Shown here piece by piece: positions 37,468 to 42,649 of a DNA stretch of 42,649 bases. This DNA is from a virus. A program made the translations under genes and the position numbers. Below the pieces are notes generated by a model. It was not told the DNA's origin, ran no database searches, and saw only the letters and a list, made by a program, of their open reading frames with translations. The stretch is from positions 1 to 42,649 of the IMG/VR virus record IMGVR_UViG_3300025131_006463. One strand, 5' to 3'. The first letter of the stretch is position 1, and each line of letters starts with the position of its first letter.

Positions 37468-37786
37468 GTCGTATACTTCATACGTGTTTATTTATGGGAA
37501 GAATTTTTTCGAGAATACTGACAAGGTATACACGGATATAGACGAATTTGATTCTGTAAATGATTTAACTGAGGCAAAAACTTGGATCGAAACTAATGTT
37601 GTTCCAGAATATGCATCAACGCCATCGTATACTTTATCAGCAAACCAGAAGTTAGTATTAATGCAAGTTGATTGGAAAAGTGAATTAGATCATGTAAATG
37701 CAAAGACCACTCTTGACGGGTGGAGTATTGGTAGTGATCATAATTTTATTCGAGTAACAGAAGAATTATTTAATGAATACCGTTAA
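37466..37786 (+). CDS. Small unknown protein, start overlaps divergent gene
   Basis: 106 residues, with AGGTGA six bases before the ATG at 37466; that Shine-Dalgarno lies within the minus-strand radical-SAM gene. TSYVFIYGKNFFENTDKVYT, then VNDLTEAKTWIETNVVPEYA, then ANQKLVLMQVDWKSELDHVN give alternating strands and helices and no known motif. It may be a virion or small accessory protein. Its coding start overlaps the start codon of the divergent gene, which argues that at least one of the two is read from a distant promoter. Confidence 0.6.
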   Translation: MSYTSYVFIYGKNFFENTDKVYTDIDEFDSVNDLTEAKTWIETNVVPEYASTPSYTLSANQKLVLMQVDWKSELDHVNAKTTLDGWSIGSDHNFIRVTEELFNEYR

Positions 37787-37804
37787 AAGAGATAAATAAA
37801 ATTT

Positions 37805-37859
37805 GTATGCATCACATGTATACGCTCTTACAGAGCACCAATCAAACTCTCACAGAGTT
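37805..37859 (+). promoter_or_regulatory. Three tandem mini-hairpins upstream of TctA
   Basis: Three adjacent stems with three-base loops: GTATGCAT-CAC-ATGTATAC (37805-37823, eight pairs including a G-U), GCTCT-TAC-AGAGC (37824-37836) and AACTCT-CAC-AGAGTT (37845-37859). The second and third share CTCTyACAGAG. They lie in the 95 bases between the small protein and tctA, where no gene is seen. They may be an RNA-protein binding site or a weak terminator/attenuator. No U-run and no clear promoter were seen. Confidence 0.6.
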
Positions 37860-37881
37860 GCAAAATCAAAAAATTTAATAA

Positions 37882-39330
37882 ATGGATTACAGTATAATTT
37901 TATGGGCCTTTATAGGTACCCTGTACGGGTTGTTTATTGGCATCATACCAGCATCAGGCTCTAATAAAGCCTTGATTTTATTATTCAGTATTGCAACATA
38001 TTTCTGGGGAATGCCTTACGAGTTTGTTGCGTTCAGCATGGCGGCGGCTATTTCATGTACAATAGGTGATAGTTTTGCTGGTGTGTATATAGGCGTCCCA
38101 GGTGCTAACTCTGCGGCCGCGACTATGGTAGAAGGCTTTCCTATGACTAAGAAAGGTAGGAGTTCTTATGCTATCGCTTTGGCAGTTACTACAAGTGGAA
38201 TACAAGGATTAATATGGGTTATTCCTGTTATGATAATACTTCCTATATATTTAAATTTTGTCGATCTACTAATGATACCGGAAATATGGTGTGTTATTAT
38301 TTTTAGTTTTTTTACAGTAAGTCTATTGACCAGTAGTAATATTCTTAAAGGACTTTTCGCAGTAGCATTTGGTGTAGGATTGGGATCAATAGGACACGAC
38401 GTATATAGTAACCCAAGATTTACATTTGGGCATCCTGATTATTTTTATGATGGTATTAGTGTGGTACTTATAGCCACTGGATTCTTTTGTATTCCTGAGT
38501 TATGGGGGCTATGGAAGGCAAATATCAAATATGAAAAACAGACGAGCAACTATCAACAGATTAGAGAGGGCATAGTAGATTCTTTCCGTTTATGGAGACA
38601 AAGTTTCCTAGGCGGTGCTATAGGTTTCTTTTATGGATGCTTACCAGGATACGGAGGTATGGGTTCTGAATGGCTTTCATATGGTATAGGTACAAAATTA
38701 AAAAGAAAGTTTGACATTCCGTTTGGTAAAGGAGCACCAGAAGGATTAGTAGCACCAGAGGGTGTTAATAATGCAGGTAAAGCAGGTGCGTTATTGCCTA
38801 CTTTACTGTTAGGTATACCGGGGTCTACATGGACAATGATTATCATGGGACTTTGGCAATTTGTTGGGTTTCCAATAGGTGAATCTTACTTATTGGAAGA
38901 TCAGAAGTTTATTAATACAGTCTTTGGTTCTTATATGTTTGCTTTAATATTCACAGTGATGTTATCACTATGTTTAGCAGGACCATTATCGCATATTTTG
39001 CGTATTAATAAACATGTTTTTATTGTTACAATTATTTGTGTAACATGGTGGGCTTGTATATCAACAAATTTTTACAGTTCAATTTTGGAGGATACATTAT
39101 TATTTTTGTTATTCTCGGCGGTTGGCTTTGCGTGTAAACATTATCGCATCAGCAGGCCAGCAATACTATTAGGCTTTATTCTCAGTAGTAAAGTTGAAGA
39201 ATATTCGTACACATTATATGATATGTATGATTTCGAACAAGTTATAACAAGACCATTTGTTATTGTAGTAATAGGACTAGCAATATTGATGGTACTTTTT
39301 TCAAGAAAAATAAAGGTAGATTATGTTTAA
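37882..39330 (+). CDS. tctA: TctA-type tripartite tricarboxylate transporter large subunit
   Basis: 482 residues, many membrane spans. GLFIGIIPASGSNKALILLF and GDSFAGVYIGVPGANSAAAT, with the repeat GALLPTLLLGIPGSTWTMII, are the TctA signature (G-x-x-P-G/A ... I-P-G). It forms the inner-membrane channel that takes substrate from a TctC-type periplasmic protein, encoded next. The family's small TctB subunit is not seen. Substrates are usually citrate or other organic acids; the actual one is unknown. Overlaps tctC-like by eight bases. Confidence 0.95.
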   Translation: MDYSIILWAFIGTLYGLFIGIIPASGSNKALILLFSIATYFWGMPYEFVAFSMAAAISCTIGDSFAGVYIGVPGANSAAATMVEGFPMTKKGRSSYAIALAVTTSGIQGLIWVIPVMIILPIYLNFVDLLMIPEIWCVIIFSFFTVSLLTSSNILKGLFAVAFGVGLGSIGHDVYSNPRFTFGHPDYFYDGISVVLIATGFFCIPELWGLWKANIKYEKQTSNYQQIREGIVDSFRLWRQSFLGGAIGFFYGCLPGYGGMGSEWLSYGIGTKLKRKFDIPFGKGAPEGLVAPEGVNNAGKAGALLPTLLLGIPGSTWTMIIMGLWQFVGFPIGESYLLEDQKFINTVFGSYMFALIFTVMLSLCLAGPLSHILRINKHVFIVTIICVTWWACISTNFYSSILEDTLLFLLFSAVGFACKHYRISRPAILLGFILSSKVEEYSYTLYDMYDFEQVITRPFVIVVIGLAILMVLFSRKIKVDYV

Positions 39331-40417
39331 GAAATATTTTTTATTGGCTATTATGCTTTTTATATCGACTGCGGTAGTTGCTGAAACTATGTGGTCAGTA
39401 ATTCCTGGTAGGCCTAAACCAGGTGGAACAACAAGATGGGCATGGCTATGGGCCAAACACATGAATCAGAACATCCATCCAGGAAGTTCAGTGTCTAAAA
39501 TTGATTTCAAATATGTCATTGGAAATCGCGGAAAGAAAGCATTAAGAGCATTCCATAAACAATTACGACACGACCCTACACACATGATGGTAAGTCATGG
39601 CGGTAATGCCGTAGCAACATTACTCGAAGATGTAGGCGGATATGACTTTAGAGAATATACTCCTGTTATGATTCATCCAGGAAATATGCTTGTTCCTGTA
39701 AGCACAAATTATGATCCGGATACAGATATACAAAAATCAGCACTTAATGCTGGTGGTGGATCAGAACCAGATCACTGGGCGGCCGCATTAATGGTATGTC
39801 CATATACTAATGATATGGACAAGTTTATGGCATGCTTTGATGAAAAAGTTATCATTGTACGTGGTATGAAGTCTGGACGACAACAAGCTCTTGTTAATGG
39901 TGAATTATCTGTTGGACGAGAAACATGGCAACATTGGAGTGGTAATGCAGTTTATCAGGATAATTTAGACAAAGTTAAACTTTGGTTTCATCATTGTCAA
40001 ATGAATTACAATACTGCAACATGGGTTGATGATCCTAATCAGCAACTTAAAGGAATGTGCTTTGACGATGTCTTTGAAGAAAGATGGGGCCGAAAGCCTG
40101 CAGGTATTGTTTATGATGGTTATGTACTAACTCGTCTATGGAGAGATGGTGTACAAAAAAGTCTATTCATAAACAAAGGTAGCGAGTACCTTGACGACAT
40201 GGTTAAAATTACCAATGCTACATGGAATGATCCAGCCTTCCAAGAAGAGCGAATTGCAAAATTAGGCAATTATGATGCTTTTGTTGGACGTGATGCAGAA
40301 CTTGTTATGTCACGAGTTTTAGGGTTAATTAATCGAGGCGCTCTCGAAGTTGCAGTTCGTTTTGTTAACGAAGGTTTAGGTTACAAAGCAACCGTTAAAG
40401 AGGAGCTCTTGAAATAA
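39323..40417 (+). CDS. TctC-like periplasmic solute-binding protein
   Basis: 364 residues. MFKKYFLLAIMLFISTAVVA is a signal peptide. TMWSVIPGRPKPGGTTRWAW, then HMMVSHGGNAVATLLEDVGG, YTPVMIHPGNMLVPVSTNYD and VALLAREV-like C-terminal elements follow the TctC/Bug layout, where a P-G-x-x-x-x and a middle NGxxS-like loop bind dicarboxylates. The exact substrate cannot be told; the cysteines and Trp are unusual for the family. It should deliver substrate to the adjacent TctA. Confidence 0.82.
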   Translation: MFKKYFLLAIMLFISTAVVAETMWSVIPGRPKPGGTTRWAWLWAKHMNQNIHPGSSVSKIDFKYVIGNRGKKALRAFHKQLRHDPTHMMVSHGGNAVATLLEDVGGYDFREYTPVMIHPGNMLVPVSTNYDPDTDIQKSALNAGGGSEPDHWAAALMVCPYTNDMDKFMACFDEKVIIVRGMKSGRQQALVNGELSVGRETWQHWSGNAVYQDNLDKVKLWFHHCQMNYNTATWVDDPNQQLKGMCFDDVFEERWGRKPAGIVYDGYVLTRLWRDGVQKSLFINKGSEYLDDMVKITNATWNDPAFQEERIAKLGNYDAFVGRDAELVMSRVLGLINRGALEVAVRFVNEGLGYKATVKEELLK

Positions 40418-40418
40418 C

Positions 40419-41057
40419 ATGGAGTATCATAATATAGTAGTAGAACATTTTAACGAAAAACCTTATCGGCATCAGGAATGGGAGACACACGAATTAACCA
40501 GTAACAATTTAATTGCTGAATTAAATGCGTTAGATCCTAATTTAATTATTGATGGAGGGTGTGGTACTAATCCGTTTAAAGGAAAAGTACGTAATATAGT
40601 AGGGTTTGATCCTGCTACTGTTTATGGAACTCCTGATTTGAATCTATCTTTTGAAGAAGTAGTAGAACAAAATATCTTTGGCGAGGGGTGTGCTGATGCA
40701 GTCCTCGCTTTAGGTAGCATTAACTTTGGAGATTATGATAGAATATACAAGCAATTAGAAGCATGTATTAATTGGACTAAACCAGGTGGTTATATAATTT
40801 GCAGAGCTAGACTTGGAAATGCTATACCACCCGATAAAGAACAAGAAAATAAAGGATTTGTAAGTTTCGATTGGAAACCAGATGATGTATTAACTATGAC
40901 TGAACAGTTCGGTAATGTTAGTATGCATAAGGAACCGAAAACTGAAATGGCACATGCTCCACATTACTTATATGACGACCGGGAGAAAGCATTAGAGGAA
41001 AAATTTCCTTTGTGTATGGTCTGGTGGTGGAAAAAATGGCGACACTATGGCGATTAA
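40419..41057 (+). CDS. SAM-dependent methyltransferase-like protein
   Basis: 212 residues, one base after the TctC-like gene. LIIDGGCGTNPFKGKVRNIV is motif I (D-x-G-C-G-T-N), GFDPATVYGTPDLNLSFEE follows as the second strand, and GCADAVLALGSINFGDYDRI the strand near motif IV. The fold is class I, but no substrate-specific motif is visible. Overlaps the next gene by 11 bases. It joins a plus-strand group with a sulfotransferase-like protein and an oxygenase. Confidence 0.8.
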   Translation: MEYHNIVVEHFNEKPYRHQEWETHELTSNNLIAELNALDPNLIIDGGCGTNPFKGKVRNIVGFDPATVYGTPDLNLSFEEVVEQNIFGEGCADAVLALGSINFGDYDRIYKQLEACINWTKPGGYIICRARLGNAIPPDKEQENKGFVSFDWKPDDVLTMTEQFGNVSMHKEPKTEMAHAPHYLYDDREKALEEKFPLCMVWWWKKWRHYGD

Positions 41058-41727
41058 ATATGTCTTTGTAACCGGCCCACCGGGTTCTAAATGGGCCGGT
41101 ATGTCTAAGTGGTTAAGCCAATCAACATCTATTGTTGACAGTTCAGATACTTCACCGTGGCGTATAGATAATCCAGGAAATCATAGTAATCATGCTCATG
41201 CTTTTTTTGGACCATATCACGAATGTGGAGAACGTTTTGATAACTTACATTTGTTGACAAAAGAAGAAATATTTGCAGAAATTGATAGAGCTCACTTAAA
41301 TGCTGATGCTGATAACTGCATACGTTTTTGTAGGAGCCATTGGTTTGCATACCAGTTAGATTGGATTAAAGAAAATTTACCAGAAATTGATATTTTGCTT
41401 GTTACAAGATCTCCACAAATATGTTTTGATTGGTGGTTTGAAGCCGGCGGATGGCATATTCAATATCCTACATATAAATGGTATGGCACAGAAGAAAACA
41501 TGTGGCGTCAAATTAATGTAGAATTAAGATGCATTGCTGAGTTTTCAAAGAAAAATAACATAACATGGCAAAAAGGAATTAATACTGAAAACTGGCTTAC
41601 ACGGAACTGGCCAGAAATGATAAATTATATTAAAGACCCACCTTATGAAATAGACGAACTTACGGTAAGTGCCGCATTATATAAAGGAAAAGAGAGTGTA
41701 CCACTTCAACAAATATCAAGTAGATAG
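41047..41727 (+). CDS. Sulfotransferase-like P-loop protein
   Basis: 226 residues. YVFVTGPPGSKWAGMSKWLS has a P-loop-like G-P-P-G-S-K-W start, as in PAPS-dependent sulfotransferases, and CIRFCRSHWFAYQLDW, with IDILLVTRSPQICFDWWFEA, matches the 3'-phosphate-binding R-S/x7-S region of that fold. The C-terminus has a helix-rich WPEMINYIKDPP. Closest in look of the four P-loop-like proteins here to a real sulfotransferase. Substrate unknown; the next gene is an oxygenase, consistent with hydroxylation then sulfation, as inference. Confidence 0.7.
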   Translation: MAIKYVFVTGPPGSKWAGMSKWLSQSTSIVDSSDTSPWRIDNPGNHSNHAHAFFGPYHECGERFDNLHLLTKEEIFAEIDRAHLNADADNCIRFCRSHWFAYQLDWIKENLPEIDILLVTRSPQICFDWWFEAGGWHIQYPTYKWYGTEENMWRQINVELRCIAEFSKKNNITWQKGINTENWLTRNWPEMINYIKDPPYEIDELTVSAALYKGKESVPLQQISSR

Positions 41728-42370
41728 TCCAAATGGAGACTTTAAACGAGTAGGCCGATTTCATTTTGACTTTAGTAAAGAATGGCCCGAAGCAAACAAG
41801 TATGTAAAAGATGCTCTATATAATGAACAAAATTATGGGCACGCCTCAAATAAACCTTCTAAGGGAAATGTAATTGAAGATAAAGAACTTAGAGACTTAG
41901 GTGGAAATCCAGATCAACCTATGTTTAGATCAGTTGTTTGGCCTAAACGTGAAAAAGATATTTCATTAGATAATTTTCCTAACATGCGAAAAGCATTTGA
42001 ATACTTTGAGCTAGAAAACTATACATGGAAATATAATGTACAATATCCAACAGATAATCTATTATGGCATGTAGATAATTTGCCAGGAAAACCTTCTAAA
42101 GAAAAAGTTTTAGCAAGTGATAGAACTAGTACCACAGTACGATTTCTTGTGTTTCTTAGAGATTGGGAACCAGGACAAGGAGTAATATTTGGAAATGATT
42201 TCTTTTATAGATGGCGTTCTGGAGATGCTTGGTGGTTTGACTGGTTAACAGTTCCTCACGCAACGTTTAATATGAGCTGGGAGGACAGACCAATATTACA
42301 AATAACAGGTAAACCCACAGAAAAAACAAATAAAATAATTAGAGATTTTGTTCCATTTTCTATAGAATAG
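41696..42370 (+). CDS. 2OG/Fe(II) oxygenase-like protein
   Basis: 224 residues from the GTG at 41696, with AAGGA seven bases upstream; the GTG at 41669 is also possible. The core is YNVQYPTDNLLWHVDNLPG (HxD), FLVFLRDWEPGQGVIFGNDF, then WRSGDAWWFDWLTVPHATFN with the distal His, and RPILQITG with the 2OG Arg. It fits the double-stranded beta-helix layout of hydroxylases. It is the seventh such gene in this window. It ends in a convergent overlap with a minus-strand GNAT gene. Confidence 0.8.
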   Translation: MYHFNKYQVDSPNGDFKRVGRFHFDFSKEWPEANKYVKDALYNEQNYGHASNKPSKGNVIEDKELRDLGGNPDQPMFRSVVWPKREKDISLDNFPNMRKAFEYFELENYTWKYNVQYPTDNLLWHVDNLPGKPSKEKVLASDRTSTTVRFLVFLRDWEPGQGVIFGNDFFYRWRSGDAWWFDWLTVPHATFNMSWEDRPILQITGKPTEKTNKIIRDFVPFSIE

Positions 42371-42649
42371 TTTTAGCACCTTCGCCTTCGGCATAATCAA
42401 ATATTATACGTTCCATTGCTTTTTCAATTCCTAATCCTCTATATCTTTTTACAACATTACAATGATGAATATATAATAGATCATTCTTTATATAACCGGC
42501 ACAATACCCTATACGTTTTTTTGCAGAAATAGCTCTCATTGTTTCTGCTCTACAAGCAATCATTGGATACTTTTCATTGTAACTAGATAATACTCGTCTA
42601 TTGCTACAAACTGGTTCAAATGTATAACTTACATCTTGTAATTTAGAAT
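42360..42649 (-). CDS. GNAT-like acetyltransferase, 5'-truncated by the window edge
   Basis: The minus-strand frame is open to the window edge, so its start lies beyond. About 95 residues are visible, including FEPVCSNRRVLSSYNEKYPM, IGYCAGYIKNDLLYIHHCNV and VKRYRGLGIEKAMERIIFDY, with R-Y-R-G-L-G-I as the acetyl-CoA-binding loop. The end at GEGAKTIL is short; a normal GNAT has one more strand and helix, so the C-terminus may be truncated or atypical. It overlaps the oxygenase end by 11 bases. Confidence 0.72.
   Translation of the reverse strand, partial: SKLQDVSYTFEPVCSNRRVLSSYNEKYPMIACRAETMRAISAKKRIGYCAGYIKNDLLYIHHCNVVKRYRGLGIEKAMERIIFDYAEGEGAKTIL

Noticed and set aside
1-42649. CRISPR array, insertion sequence or integrase/attachment site
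   Set aside because: No regularly spaced repeats, no transposase or recombinase frame, and no tRNA gene were seen.

Overview
This window reads as part of the genome of a large, AT-rich tailed bacteriophage of the T4-like marine kind. By eye its GC content is about one third. The phage assignment rests on dense, overlapping, mostly co-directional genes and on a replication and nucleotide set: a sliding clamp-like protein, a 5'-3' exonuclease/RNase H, ThyX, a MoxR ATPase with a VWA partner, and 7-deazaguanine genes. Many very small acidic genes also fit. No capsid, tail, terminase or polymerase gene is visible, so the lineage cannot be fixed from here. Two small genes are of types I associate with Alphaproteobacteria (a Usg-like protein and a DUF6356-like membrane protein). 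Together with the AT richness and marine-type metabolism genes, they suggest a marine alphaproteobacterial host such as a SAR11-like or Roseobacter-like cell. The host is an inference.

Layout. 1-7.1 kb, plus strand: a truncated unknown gene, HIT hydrolase, small membrane protein, one-repeat Na/phosphate cotransporter-like protein, metallophosphoesterase, sliding clamp, DpdA-like transglycosylase, two micro-ORFs, an HExxH metallopeptidase and a P-loop-like protein. 7.1-15.5 kb: QueD-like protein, GT-B glycosyltransferase, an unusual split and rearranged radical-SAM/SPASM array, GTP cyclohydrolase I, small acidic proteins, a GC-rich structured spacer, QueE and a 5'-3' exonuclease. With DpdA these form most of a pathway from GTP to a 7-deazaguanine base put into DNA; QueC is not in the window. 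15.5-18.1 kb: an exported Deg-type protease, an exported Cys protein, a holin-like membrane protein, a 35-residue Cys-rich metallothionein-like micro-ORF and a minus-strand Usg protein. 18.1-22.2 kb: three transcription units with the same design (GGTTGACCTTTT -35 region, TATAAT, leader hairpin, strong Shine-Dalgarno), driving a small protein, a MoxR ATPase and a metallopeptidase/VWA protein.

22.2-28.3 kb, plus strand: conserved small genes, ThyX, a fatty-acid desaturase, then a run of 2-oxoglutarate/Fe(II) oxygenases mixed with a DUF6356-like protein and a P-loop-like protein. 28.3-37.5 kb, minus strand: a metabolic island with betaine-type ABC binding protein and permease (no ATPase), two TauD-like oxygenases, an ANL adenylating enzyme, a nitroreductase, a methyltransferase, a second minimal ANL core, GNAT-like proteins and a third radical-SAM/SPASM enzyme. 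37.5-42.4 kb, plus strand: a small protein, three mini-hairpins, TctA and TctC-like tricarboxylate-transport proteins, a methyltransferase, a sulfotransferase-like protein and a seventh 2OG oxygenase. A truncated minus-strand GNAT gene ends the window.

The most interesting parts are the metabolic island with its lone transporter parts and oxygenases, the radical-SAM/SPASM array with inverted domain order, the shared promoter-plus-hairpin module around MoxR/VWA, the metallothionein-like micro-ORF and the GC-rich structured spacer upstream of queE.
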